Source of the DNA: Planctomycetota bacterium
GTDB taxonomy: Bacteria; Planctomycetota; Planctomycetia; Planctomycetales; Planctomycetaceae
Length of the DNA stretch: 64,000 bases
NCBI GenBank assembly: GCA_014584345.1
Contig: JACTNB010000016.1
Location: forward strand, 1-64,000
Reading direction: 5' to 3'
Position 1 is the stretch's first letter, and every line of letters starts with the position of its first letter. The notes under the pieces are model-generated. The model was given only the letters and a program-made list of their open reading frames with translations, was not told where the DNA came from and made no database searches. Position numbers and translations under genes: made by a program. Below are positions 1-8,870 of this stretch, one piece after another.

Positions 1-1890
1 GGTCAGGTCGGTGACGCTCACGATCGTCAGCGATTCCGTGCCCGCGTCGCCGGACAGGGAACCGTTAAAGTCGAGCGTGCCGCTGGCGGTCAGTTCCAGA
101 TCCGCCTCGAGCACCACGGCCCCGGTAAACTCGGCCGTGGCCACGGCCGCACTGGCCGTGGCGAAGCGGGTCGTGCCGGCCACCGTCAGTCCGCCGAGGC
201 CAGTCAGGTCCCCTTCGAAGCGGGTGGTCGTGGCGGCAGTGACCGTGAGTTCGGCTAAATCGTCGATCGTGTCCGTGAACTGAATGATGCCATCGCCCGC
301 GGTGAAAGTCGCCTTGAACGTGTCGGCGGTGGAGGAGGTGATCGGGCCGGTCATTGTAATATTACCGGTGCCAGCGGAGGTGGAGATGACTACATCCGCG
401 TCGATCAGGACAGAGCCGGTGTTGTTGTTATCCGCATCGGCGGTGATGAGGATCTCGCCCGTCGCGGTGGTGAGCACCGTGGTAGTGGTTTGTTCGAAAG
501 AAATGTTGTTGCCCGACAGAAGGGTGATGGATCCCTGTTCGGTTTGAATGATTCCGTCCGTGGTGAACGTGATGTTGTTGGTAGCCTCCAGGAATACGGT
601 GGCCAACCCGGTTGCCAGGATGGGGGCGGCGACCACAACATCACTTGGAGGATCGATCAGAAAGTTATTCTCGCCGAGCGTCAGTGTTTCCAGGATGGAA
701 ATTTCGGCTCCCGTTCCAGCCAGTATTGTCAGGCTGAACCCACTTCCGGAGAGATCCAGCGCCGAGAAATTCAATTGGCCCGTGTAGCCTGAGTTTCCGA
801 TGGTGACAGTACCGGTCGAGGAAATCGTCAGGATTTCCGCTTCCGTGAGGCTGAGTGTCCCGGCTGTCTCCGTAGTGCCTCCGAGTTCGATCCCGCGCGA
901 GTCGGTTGCGGTTTGGATGCCGACTCCCGCATCGGCTGTGATTGTGGCCGTTTCCGCGATGGCAAGGGAGTCGGTCGTCAGTTCCAACAGGCCCGTTGAC
1001 AAGGTAATGTTCTGGTTGATTTCCAGAGCACTCGTGGACAGGTTTACGGATTCGGCCGCGACGGAGCCATCCAGAGTTGTTGTTCCGGTGCCGGATAATT
1101 GCTCGAAGGTCCCGGAGACCGTAATGGCATCGTCGAACTGTACGTGCCGCGCGGATTCGATCGTCAGGGTGTCGAGGCTGTCGACCGTGCCTGTGAAATT
1201 CCAATCGACGTCTGCCGCGGTACTGGAAATGGTCAACGTCTCGTCACTGTTTTGTCCGGTAATGGAACCGTCAATGAAGGATGTTTGCCCGGCGGATAAA
1301 TGGGTGTCAGCGGTCAGTATTACGGAACCGGTCAGTTCGACGACCGTGCTGCTATTCACTTCTCCAGAGAGATAGATTGTCTCGCCGGAGATCTCCAGCG
1401 CGGAAAAAGTTACTCCCGAAATACCAGTGAGGGTCACGCTGTCGTTTCCGGTCGTGTCCTCCTGGACCACCAGCGAGATCCCCTCGATGGAGGACATGTC
1501 GATCACGTCGTCTCCGTCGCCCAAGTCGAAAGAAATCGATGTCAGGCCAGAAATATCCAGCGACGGGTTGGAGTCGATTTCGATGACTTTGCTGCCCGCG
1601 TCCAACAACTGCAACGTGGTCCCGCTGACTTCAACCGTCACCGTATCGTCGGCATCCGTTCCCGTAATCATCAGGCTATCCAGCACGACCATGGCGGTCA
1701 CGCTCAGAACGCGGCGGTCTTCCAGTACCAGCACGCGGAGCGGTCGGAAAAGGTGCGAGTGGGCAGGGACAGCCTCGGTTCGTCGGCTCAGCCACGTCTC
1801 AAATGCCTGGCCGGGTGAAGTGGTGGCAACCTTTTTCGTGGGATATTGGCGGCGTTTCTTCCAGGGACGATGCGAAAAGAGAGAATGCAT
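1..1890 (-). CDS. Giant LEPR-XLL-type surface protein, N-terminal 630 residues (partial)
   Basis: The minus-strand frame is open from the ATG at 1890-1888 to the left edge, so only the N-terminal 630 residues are visible. Residues 1-50 are basic (MHSLFSHRPWKKRRQY...). They are followed at about 55-62 by LEDRRVLS, a form of the planctomycete LEPR-XLL N-terminal motif found on very large exported or surface proteins. A short acidic patch (LGDGDDVIDMSS) comes next. The rest is a monotonous Ser/Thr/Gly/Ile-rich series of short beta-strand-like units (for example TLTISSTAADVDW, EILTISSTGTVTIG), typical of beta-helical adhesins. No enzymatic motif is seen. No strong Shine-Dalgarno sequence precedes the ATG, and an in-frame GTG lies just upstream at 1893. 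The long plus-strand frames over this region are low-complexity shadows. Role as adhesin or cell-surface structure is inferred. Confidence 0.8.
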   Translation of the reverse strand, partial: MHSLFSHRPWKKRRQYPTKKVATTSPGQAFETWLSRRTEAVPAHSHLFRPLRVLVLEDRRVLSVTAMVVLDSLMITGTDADDTVTVEVSGTTLQLLDAGSKVIEIDSNPSLDISGLTSISFDLGDGDDVIDMSSIEGISLVVQEDTTGNDSVTLTGISGVTFSALEISGETIYLSGEVNSSTVVELTGSVILTADTHLSAGQTSFIDGSITGQNSDETLTISSTAADVDWNFTGTVDSLDTLTIESARHVQFDDAITVSGTFEQLSGTGTTTLDGSVAAESVNLSTSALEINQNITLSTGLLELTTDSLAIAETATITADAGVGIQTATDSRGIELGGTTETAGTLSLTEAEILTISSTGTVTIGNSGYTGQLNFSALDLSGSGFSLTILAGTGAEISILETLTLGENNFLIDPPSDVVVAAPILATGLATVFLEATNNITFTTDGIIQTEQGSITLLSGNNISFEQTTTTVLTTATGEILITADADNNNTGSVLIDADVVISTSAGTGNITMTGPITSSTADTFKATFTAGDGIIQFTDTIDDLAELTVTAATTTRFEGDLTGLGGLTVAGTTRFATASAAVATAEFTGAVVLEADLELTASGTLDFNGSLSGDAGTESLTIVSVTDLT

Positions 1891-2542
1891 CACGCTGGAC
1901 AACGAGAGTCGGATATCGTGCCGAGTTTTCACGGATTTTTTAATCCAAAGCACAAGCGATACCCTGTTCTCAGCTCACCATAATAATACAAGACGGGCCT
2001 ATCCAGGGAGGCAGTCCCTGCGCCGACTTCAGTCTCGCAACCCGCACGGAATATCAATGAATTGGCCCAAACATTTGTCTTGGACAGCTGATGCCCCGCT
2101 CTCTCACTGTCCTCTGGAATCCCAACTGCCCGTTCAACGCACCGCCAGCCCAGGGATCACGTGGCCCGCCCCCCTCGATGCAGGACATGTTAATTCAGGC
2201 AGATTAGGTGAACAATGAACTGTAATTATTTCAATTTTGCAGGGTTGTGGAAGATAATGTCAAGAATATTCAATGGAGCTCCTCAAATTTAGCCGATGTC
2301 CGGGGGGAATCCTTGCCTGCCGGGAAGGTGGAACGCTTGCGAACGAAAAAAAACGGGCAGAACAGGAGACTTATGAGGGTTGTGGCGGTTTGCTTCACGT
2401 CCATCGAGGCTGCACTCCGATGACGAAGAATACTGTCAGGTATAATTACGCCGGAAACAGCAGAAAACTCGGTTCGGCGGATTCCCGAAGTTCTCGTGAT
2501 TATTCTGTTCACTCCGTTTTTCTTGCATCTCGGCGACATGCC
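1891..2542. other. Divergent intergenic region, no gene seen
   Basis: This stretch separates the leftward surface-protein gene from the rightward exported-protein gene. I see no convincing coding sequence. A TATAAT hexamer lies at 2441-2446, about 100 bases before the rightward gene, without a good -35 partner. An in-frame extension of the rightward gene back to 2273 is open but reads as basic, unstructured sequence and is more likely untranslated leader. Confidence 0.5.
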
Positions 2543-3961
2543 ATGAACCCGCATCCGAAAACCTCCGCTGATCATCGGCCCGGCTCTCATTACCGGAGAC
2601 GCTGCCGATACGCCAGTGGATGGGGACTGGTCTGGGGAATGGTCCTGAGTCTATCTGGGCAATATCTGGTGGCGATGGACCCCACGTCCTTCGCGGTGTC
2701 CTCTCCGAATACCGAGGCAGAGGCTGATGCGGAGGTGTCCAGTCGGCGTATCCCTTACCGCGGTGAATCGGCTCCCCTAATTGCCTTTGCCCGGAATTAT
2801 CGTGAACCCTGGTTGCTGCCAGCTTCTGGGAATCTGGGCGAATATCGTGACGAGTGGATTTCCCTCTCCCCCTGGCGAGAGACGATCGCGGATCCCGACG
2901 GGGCAAACGCTGGTCGGCACCCTTGGCGGCAGACGGACTTTTCCGCGGAATCCTCCCCCTACCCGCAGATCTGTAATGGCTCCCCAATGCAGCCAGCAGC
3001 CATTACAGAAGAAAAGCCGATTCCGCTCTTCGGAACGGAATCCCCGTATTGGACGGATTCCTCCGTCCTGGCCGAGCATGACGTGCGGCCCAATCCCGAC
3101 TCGGAAGAGATCTGGGCAGGCTTTTCCTCGCTGGTCGACGATCGCTCGCTTGCCACCGGGGAGATGGCCGAACCACGGGAATTCATTCAGATAGATCCTC
3201 AATTAGATTCCGCTGCCTGTGTCTCGTCGCCGGGCGGCTGCCGCTGGAATCCCGTTGCATATCTTGCAGGGTGTGAAAGCTGGGGCTGGGGAGGGACACA
3301 TGGTCCGACCATGTATGGATCCATGCGAGAACTGGCTCCTGTTCAGGCAATTTCACCCAGGCTCCGCGCGCGAGCGGTGGAAAAGGATCCCTGGGCTCGT
3401 GTCCTCCAAATTGAACACATGCCCTCCGTGACCTGCTACACCGGGTCGCTCCATTGTCCGCCCGTGATTGAATACCGAGCCAGCGACGAATCCGTGAATC
3501 AGGTTCGCTTGCAGGCGGATCTTCCCGTGGCACGTATGCAATTGAAGACACAGCCCAAGGCAGGCAGGATGCCCGAAGAGCGAATGTCGAAGTCCCCGAC
3601 AGAGCAGCCGGTCCTGGCTCACATCCCTGGAACGGAACGGGGTTGGGAAGGGCGCGGCGTACATTGGAACGCGCCGCAAACGACACATGCACCGCTGTAT
3701 TTCGAGGAAATTGCCCTGGAACGCTCGGGCTACTCCCGCGGCTATCTGCAGCCGTTCGTTTCGGGGGTCGAATTCTTCACCACCGTTCCCTTGCTGCCTG
3801 GCCTGATGACCATCGATCCCCCAATGTCCACACAGTATGAACTGGGCGAAATTCGTCCGGGTTCCCCCGCGCCCTATATGGGCCGCAAGCCGGAATGGAC
3901 TTACCAGGCGGTGGCCGTGGAATTGGCGACCGTGCTCGGATTCGCCTTCATTATTCCCTAA
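2543..3961 (+). CDS. Planctomycete-type exported protein of unknown function
   Basis: This is a 472-residue protein. The N-terminus has an arginine-rich n-region followed by a hydrophobic stretch (GLVWGMVLSLSGQYLVA, about residues 27-43) that resembles a signal peptide or membrane anchor. The middle is rich in Pro, Ser and Glu and shows no recognised domain. Near the C-terminus is a block PLYFEEIALERSGYS, then YLQPFVSGVEFFTTVPLLPG and RPGSPAPY. From memory this resembles a C-terminal block recurrent in uncharacterised planctomycete proteins. The last 30 residues are hydrophobic (AVAVELATVLGFAFIIP). The frame is open back to 2273, but I chose the ATG at 2543 because it places the signal-like segment at the N-terminus. 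Function unknown; an envelope location is inferred. Confidence 0.7.
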   Translation: MNPHPKTSADHRPGSHYRRRCRYASGWGLVWGMVLSLSGQYLVAMDPTSFAVSSPNTEAEADAEVSSRRIPYRGESAPLIAFARNYREPWLLPASGNLGEYRDEWISLSPWRETIADPDGANAGRHPWRQTDFSAESSPYPQICNGSPMQPAAITEEKPIPLFGTESPYWTDSSVLAEHDVRPNPDSEEIWAGFSSLVDDRSLATGEMAEPREFIQIDPQLDSAACVSSPGGCRWNPVAYLAGCESWGWGGTHGPTMYGSMRELAPVQAISPRLRARAVEKDPWARVLQIEHMPSVTCYTGSLHCPPVIEYRASDESVNQVRLQADLPVARMQLKTQPKAGRMPEERMSKSPTEQPVLAHIPGTERGWEGRGVHWNAPQTTHAPLYFEEIALERSGYSRGYLQPFVSGVEFFTTVPLLPGLMTIDPPMSTQYELGEIRPGSPAPYMGRKPEWTYQAVAVELATVLGFAFIIP

Positions 3962-4128
3962 AATCCGCCTTTTGCTGGCACCGTCGGGGGCGAAAAATGC
4001 TCCCGCGTAAGCAGCACGGATGGATTGCCCTCGCTCTCTCCGGGGGAATCTGCTAGAAACCGGGGCATGAAGAGCCTGTCGCAGGAGGTAGGCTCGTCTA
4101 CCACCAACTCGCCCACGGAAGGTGCGAC

Positions 4129-5040
4129 ATGTCCCGAACTGGTTTTTTGCTTCTGTTTGCACTACTCGCCGGACTGGTCAGTGAAAATTGTGCCGTCACT
4201 GCCAGCGAGACCGAAGCCTCCCCCAGCTATCTGTTGCGTTATCATTACGAACCAGGGGAGTTTGTGCGTTACGAAGTTTCCGACCATTCCTCGGTCACCA
4301 CGCGCAAGGGGCAGGTGCAGGAAACGGTACATAATCAGTCCGATTTCTGGCGTCATTACCGCGTGGTCAGTGTCGATACCAATGGAGAAGCCGTGCTGGA
4401 ATTGATGATCGACCGTGTGCGGCTGATGGTTCAATTTGACGATGCGCCCCCCACGCTCTTCGATTCCGCCGATCCCAATCAGCAACCCGATAAATTCAAG
4501 TCGATTCTGAGCAGCGTGGGGCATCCGATGAATCGAATGCGTGTCGATGCACGCGGTGAAATGCTAAGCATTCAGAATTTGCAGGGTGGTACCGCCCCCA
4601 CCATGGATCCTGCCTTGAATTTCCTGCTTGTTTTTCCCGAGGAACCCGTGAGCATCGGAGAAACCTGGAAACAAACGCTCGAAGTCGAGGTGCCCGTCAC
4701 GGCTCGACTCAAGGAAAAGATGAAACTGTTGCGGACCTACACGCTGGTATCCGTCGAGAATCAGATCGCGAAAATCAGCGTCTCGACGGCACTGGCCAAA
4801 CCCGTCCGTGATCCCGCCGTGCAGACCAGATTGCTGCAGCAAACCCCCTCCGGGACAATCGAGTTCGATCTTGAGTCTCGCCAGCTTGTTTCCAGGTTGC
4901 TGAAGGTCAACGAAACCGTCGTGGGCGCATTCGGTGCCGAAACCATGGTGGAAGCACGAGGCACGCGCAGCGAAAAACGGGTCACCGCCGAACAGACTCC
5001 CGAAAAAACCGCCGACGGACAGCTTTCTCGCACCAAGTGA
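4129..5040 (+). CDS. Secreted protein of unknown function
   Basis: The 303-residue product starts with a clear signal peptide (MSRTGFLLLFALLAGLVSE, cleavage likely near residues 20-27). The mature part alternates short beta-strand-like segments (YLLRYHYEPGEFVRYEVSDH, VVSVDTNGEAVLELMIDRVR) and has a conserved-looking middle (VFPEEPVSIGETWKQTLEVE). This recalls the secreted beta-rich DUF6263-like proteins of planctomycetes, but I cannot confirm the family. It ends in a charged tail. It is followed after 146 bases by the diadenylate cyclase gene on the same strand. No catalytic residues are recognisable. Confidence 0.75.
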   Translation: MSRTGFLLLFALLAGLVSENCAVTASETEASPSYLLRYHYEPGEFVRYEVSDHSSVTTRKGQVQETVHNQSDFWRHYRVVSVDTNGEAVLELMIDRVRLMVQFDDAPPTLFDSADPNQQPDKFKSILSSVGHPMNRMRVDARGEMLSIQNLQGGTAPTMDPALNFLLVFPEEPVSIGETWKQTLEVEVPVTARLKEKMKLLRTYTLVSVENQIAKISVSTALAKPVRDPAVQTRLLQQTPSGTIEFDLESRQLVSRLLKVNETVVGAFGAETMVEARGTRSEKRVTAEQTPEKTADGQLSRTK

Positions 5041-5186
5041 ATCAGAAGCGATCTGTAGGGGCTTGACGCTGTCGAGGCATGATTTAAACTCCAACTCGTT
5101 CCCAATGTACGGCATTGATCCGTCCGCGCCCGTCTGGCTGGTCGGCGGAACAGACGCTACGGTATCCGAGGTCTTGGAGTCGGTTG

Positions 5187-6125
5187 GTGAGTATCAAACG
5201 CGTTTCCCCTTCCCCACAGTTGGAAACCTTTCTGATGGCCGCCCGCAAGGTGGCTGATGCACTCAACCTGCGCGTGCTGATCCTGTTGTCCGAAATCCCC
5301 TACGATTTCAGCAAAATTCAAAACGAATTACGCAAATTGAAGCTGATTGTCGCCTCGGATCGGCCCGAGATTCTCCAGGCCGCCAAGGATGATGGTGTAG
5401 ACCTGATCACTCTGCTGCATGAGCCCGAAACTCGCCAAAATCAGCTCGGTCAGGCATTGCTGGAAGCCATTGCCGACGAACTGATCTCCAGCGGGGAAAC
5501 AATCGTCGCCCTGTACGTCGGGTTTGATCGCAACGACGTGGACACGCTCAGTATCATCTCCCTGAACGAGCAACTGTCGCGACTGACGGCACGCGACCTG
5601 CAGCGTCTGGAAACCCAAGTGCCGCTGGAAACCCTGCGGCTGGTGGTGGATCTCGCCTGCGATATTGGGCGCGAAGGACGCGAAGGGAAAGCCGTGGGAA
5701 CCTTGTTTGTGGTGGGAAACCATCGCAAGGTGCTGCAAATGTCTCACGAACAGGTTCACGACCCCTTTCGCGGATACAACCGCAAGGATTGCAAGCTGCG
5801 GAATCCCCGCGTGCGAGAAAGTGTCAAGGAACTGGCCCAGATTGACGGTGCCTTCGTCATCGCCTCGGATGGTACCGTCGAGGCAGCTGGGCGAATTCTC
5901 GATGCCCCGGCGGATGGCCTGACGCTCTCCAAGGGTCTTGGATCCCGGCACTGGGCCGCTGCCGCGATTTCCAAGGCCACCAATTCCATCGCCATAGCCG
6001 TTTCCGAATCCACCGGGACCGTCCGCCTCTTCCAGAACGGCGTGGTGGTGCTCCGTATCGAACCGATGGACCGTGCCATGAAGTGGCGCGAAACAAAAAC
6101 CGATACTCCCCGAAGCGAAGACTAA
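5187..6125 (+). CDS. Diadenylate cyclase (DAC/DisA_N domain), archaeal DacZ-like layout
   Basis: The product probably makes cyclic di-AMP from two ATP. The C-terminal half is a DAC domain. It has DGAFVIASDGTVEAAGRIL with the DGA motif, then GLGSRHWAAAAIS where the classical RHR triad reads RHW, and then IAVSESTGTVRLFQNG. The first 150 residues form a separate alpha/beta region (RKVADALNLRVLILLSEIPY, LKLIVASDRPEILQAA). An N-terminal alpha/beta domain before DAC recalls archaeal DacZ rather than membrane DacA (no transmembrane helices) or DisA (no C-terminal HhH domain). I start at GTG 5187, which has GGAG at 5176-5179. ATG 5235 and TTG 5115 are alternatives. The gene stands alone. Confidence 0.85.
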   Translation: MSIKRVSPSPQLETFLMAARKVADALNLRVLILLSEIPYDFSKIQNELRKLKLIVASDRPEILQAAKDDGVDLITLLHEPETRQNQLGQALLEAIADELISSGETIVALYVGFDRNDVDTLSIISLNEQLSRLTARDLQRLETQVPLETLRLVVDLACDIGREGREGKAVGTLFVVGNHRKVLQMSHEQVHDPFRGYNRKDCKLRNPRVRESVKELAQIDGAFVIASDGTVEAAGRILDAPADGLTLSKGLGSRHWAAAAISKATNSIAIAVSESTGTVRLFQNGVVVLRIEPMDRAMKWRETKTDTPRSED

Positions 6126-6627
6126 ACGGGAATTCGCTCCCTCACGGGACGCCACAGCGGGGCAGCCCCCCCAGTACACAACAGCCACTCGCCGGGGCAT
6201 ACTCAACATAATTAAGACGGCGACAATAGCGACTACTATTTATTGGAATTCGTTGGAACGATAAGCATCAACGGAACGTCATGCTCCCTGCGATCTGGTT
6301 CGACATAATTGCTTCAGGAACGTGCAACCAGCCGACCGATTCATGTTCGGATCTGTTGATCTTCCTGGGCTCGAACCCCGGTCTGGAAACACCGAAACCG
6401 GTCGGTTGCCTGCCCGCACGCCGCCTGTGTCCGTTTTATTCCCGCAGCCAGCGGAACCTTCCTGCAATGTCGCCGCAGGGCCGTGTGGCTGTGCATTTCG
6501 GCCTCCGATTGTGTATAATCGAGTCAGCGATTTCTGGAGGGGTGCATGCCTGTTATCTCCCAATGGAATGCAGTCGGCTCCCTCGATGAAACATCCGTGG
6601 ACATCGAACGCAAGGGAGGACACAGTC
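6126..6627 (+). other. Intergenic leader region before the baeRF3-like gene
   Basis: No convincing gene is seen. The open frame of the downstream gene extends back through this stretch, but the upstream part reads as non-protein-like sequence. A TATAAT hexamer at 6514-6519 could be a -10 element about 110 bases before the start codon. I find no good -35 hexamer at the usual spacing. Confidence 0.4.
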
Positions 6628-7806
6628 ATGGACTTATTTACTCGCGAGCATCTGCACGAATTACTTGGCTTCACCGGTCTCCCCGCGATTTCCATTTATT
6701 TTCCCACGCATCGGAAACCGCCCGAGTCCCTGCAGGACGCCATTCGCTTCAAGAACACCCTGAACGATGCCCGGGATCAACTCGAACAGCAGGGGATGCC
6801 GGCGGATGAAATTGAAACGATCATCGGGCCGGTTCGCCAGCTTTCCGATGATCAGAGTTTCTGGCAGCACCAGGCGGATGGCTTGGCCATTTTCCTGTCC
6901 AGGGATTTTCATCGGGTGCTCCGCTTGCCTCGGGTGTTTGCCGAGCAGGTACATGTTCGAGAAAATTTTTATGTCAATCCCCTGCTGCCGCTGCTCCAAA
7001 GCAATGGCACCTTCTATCTGCTGGCGGTAAGCCAGAATTCCTGCCGGCTGTTCAGCGGAGATCGCGACTCGATCCATCAGATCGAAAACGACAGCCTGCC
7101 GTTGAATCTGCGGGATACCATGGAAACCTGGCAGAAGATGCAACTTAATCTCCGTTCGATACAGCAGAGCATGCAAACCCGTGGCGGGGCGAATATGTCT
7201 GTCTTTCACGGACAGTTCGAAGATAATACCAAGGAGCAACTCCAGGTGTATTTCCGAAAAATCGACGACGCCGTCGCGGAAATCCTGAAATCGTCTGCCG
7301 CGCCGCTGGTCTTTGCGGGAGTCGAATATCTCTTTCCCATTTACCAGCAGGCCAACCAATACCCCGGCTTGTGCGAACAGTCGATCACCGGCAGCCCCGA
7401 CCAACTCAGTGGAAAGGAATTGCACGACCGGGCCTGGGAGATCGTGTTGCCACTGTTTCAGCAACGAGAAAAAACGCTCGTGGATCAATATCAAATCCGT
7501 CTCCCCCGGCAGACGGCCGCAAGGGAGTTGGCGCACGTTCTTTCCGCGGCGGAAGCAGGACTGATCGAAACCCTGATGATCCGCGAAGGAGCCCACGTCT
7601 GGGGCTGGTTCGAGCCCGATTCCCGCGTGGTCACATTGGCCGAAGGGGACAGCCCCTCCGCCGAAGAACTGGTTGATCGCGCTGTCCGGCTGACAATCAA
7701 GGCTGCGGGGGAAGTCGTCTCCCTGGCACGAAATGCGTTCCCCGATAATACCGACATGATCGCGCTGTTGCGTGCTCCGGTTTCGACCGTGGCCCCGGTC
7801 ACCTGA
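6628..7806 (+). CDS. Bacterial archaeo-eukaryotic release-factor-like protein (baeRF3-type)
   Basis: This 392-residue soluble protein resembles the baeRF3 family, bacterial relatives of archaeal/eukaryotic peptide-chain release factor 1. Visible family features are the opening block (ISIYFPTHRKPPESLQDAIR) and a middle region with PLVFAGVEYLFPIYQQANQY. These are followed by GSPDQLSGKELHDRAWEIV and a C-terminal region (GLIETLMIREGAHVWGWFEP) that matches the Rossmann-like eL30-type fold of release-factor relatives. The family is proposed, from comparative genomics, to act on ribosomes or in stress. The start is well supported: AGGGAGGA at 6613-6620 lies 7 bases before the ATG. A strong terminator follows at 7829-7873. 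The actual biochemical role is unknown. Confidence 0.8.
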   Translation: MDLFTREHLHELLGFTGLPAISIYFPTHRKPPESLQDAIRFKNTLNDARDQLEQQGMPADEIETIIGPVRQLSDDQSFWQHQADGLAIFLSRDFHRVLRLPRVFAEQVHVRENFYVNPLLPLLQSNGTFYLLAVSQNSCRLFSGDRDSIHQIENDSLPLNLRDTMETWQKMQLNLRSIQQSMQTRGGANMSVFHGQFEDNTKEQLQVYFRKIDDAVAEILKSSAAPLVFAGVEYLFPIYQQANQYPGLCEQSITGSPDQLSGKELHDRAWEIVLPLFQQREKTLVDQYQIRLPRQTAARELAHVLSAAEAGLIETLMIREGAHVWGWFEPDSRVVTLAEGDSPSAEELVDRAVRLTIKAAGEVVSLARNAFPDNTDMIALLRAPVSTVAPVT

Positions 7807-7828
7807 GCGCTGGTCGATTTGCCCTGTA

Positions 7829-7873
7829 CGGACAAGCGGTCTCTCGGCGAGAGCCACCGCTTGTCCGGTTTTC
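7829..7873 (+). terminator. Intrinsic terminator after the baeRF3-like gene
   Basis: A 12-base stem (CGGACAAGCGGT at 7829-7840 with ACCGCTTGTCCG at 7856-7867) encloses a second small hairpin (CTCTC/GAGAG) and is followed by GTTTTCC. It lies 22 bases after the stop codon. Confidence 0.75.
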
Positions 7874-7927
7874 CCCGTGGACAGGCAAGTGGTCGTTCCT
7901 CGCTTTCAAGCTGTGATAATTTCGCAG

Positions 7928-7944
7928 GGTATGCTGTGCGTACC
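7928..7944. repeat. Short dispersed palindrome, copy 1
   Basis: GGTATGCTGTGCGTACC is a near-palindrome found also at 39500-39516 (as GGTACGCACAGCGTACC) and 58381-58397. All three copies lie between genes. Confidence 0.6.
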
Positions 7945-8063
7945 ATTTCCGCGGCAGCCATGCGAGTATCGGCCACAAGATGTCGCGATGACATGCACGC
8001 AAATTCAAAATACTCACGTCCGCTGTGCCTTCGGATCGCGGGGGATCTTCAGCAATTTCCCCC

Positions 8064-8540
8064 TCATTTCTCCCCTGGGGAAGGGGATTCCCTTTCCAGG
8101 GTTTGCCAATAGGCCAGTAGTCGGTCGGAAAATCGCCAACCCATCCAGCCACCGGGAACCAGCACCAGCACACCCGCCATGCGGAACCACATTGGCGTGG
8201 GGAGCTGCATCAGCAGCAGGATCACCATCGATGCATGCACCAACCCCGTGACCATGGCGCACACCACTCCCTGGAGGCCACCCAGCACCCCCGCCACGAA
8301 ACATCCGCAAAAGATTCCCAGAAACCAGCCGCACACGACAAACATCAGGAAAAGGGCTGGCGACGTCGCCAGGAAGGCTCCCAGTTCCTCCGCATTGCCA
8401 AGATCGAGTTCGGCAGGAGTCGGGTACACGGCATGCCCCAGCATCTCGACGGTTCCCACAACCGCTGCACTCACCATCAATCCCATTAGGATTGCAACGA
8501 CATTTCGAAAATGGGGCGATTCCGGCAAACGGAAATCCAT
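8064..8540 (-). CDS. Small integral membrane protein, unknown function
   Basis: The 158-residue product has about four hydrophobic segments (VVAILMGLMVSAAVVGTVEM, ALFLMFVVCGWFLGIFCGCF, VVCAMVTGLVHASMVILLLM, MAGVLVLVPGGWMGW). This suggests a multi-pass inner-membrane protein. No family signature is recognised. The ATG at 8540 has AGGAG six bases upstream; a GTG two codons earlier is an alternative. The gene converges on the baeRF3-like gene and is separated from it by that gene's terminator. Confidence 0.7.
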   Translation of the reverse strand: MDFRLPESPHFRNVVAILMGLMVSAAVVGTVEMLGHAVYPTPAELDLGNAEELGAFLATSPALFLMFVVCGWFLGIFCGCFVAGVLGGLQGVVCAMVTGLVHASMVILLLMQLPTPMWFRMAGVLVLVPGGWMGWRFSDRLLAYWQTLERESPSPGEK

Positions 8541-8870
8541 GAACACTCCTTATCCGGGTTAGAACGCTGGCCCTGTCGTGACATGACGCGTTTGACCTGT
8601 TGGCCAGGTATTGTAATCTGGAAAAGCCCCCTGCTTCCGCGGGGACGAAACCTGTTTTCTGGATTTCGAGCAACAGACTTTTCCTCGGCATTCCGCATTG
8701 TAACAGACCATGCCATACACTCGTAGGCTCTCCGCGCGGCCCGCGTGCATCTCCCTTGTGGAACTGCCGCCCGACGAACTATTCTCAGCGGACAACACGA
8801 TTATCCCAGGGACCGGGTTCCATTTCTTCCGGTCCTGCTCTGCACCCTAGTCGAGACATATTTCAGAACG
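8541..8870. other. Divergent intergenic region upstream of dxr
   Basis: It lies between the leftward membrane-protein gene and rightward dxr. I find no gene, RNA or clear promoter motif here. Open frames crossing it are upstream extensions of dxr without protein-like composition. Confidence 0.4.

Noticed and set aside
2273..2542. Upstream extension of the exported-protein gene to the ATG at 2273
   Set aside because: The extra 90 residues would bury the signal-like segment far from the N-terminus and have no protein-like pattern.
6361..6400. A T-arm-like GGTTCGAGCCC on the minus strand suggesting a tRNA
   Set aside because: The bases around it do not form the five-pair T stem, and no acceptor or anticodon stem can be folded around it.
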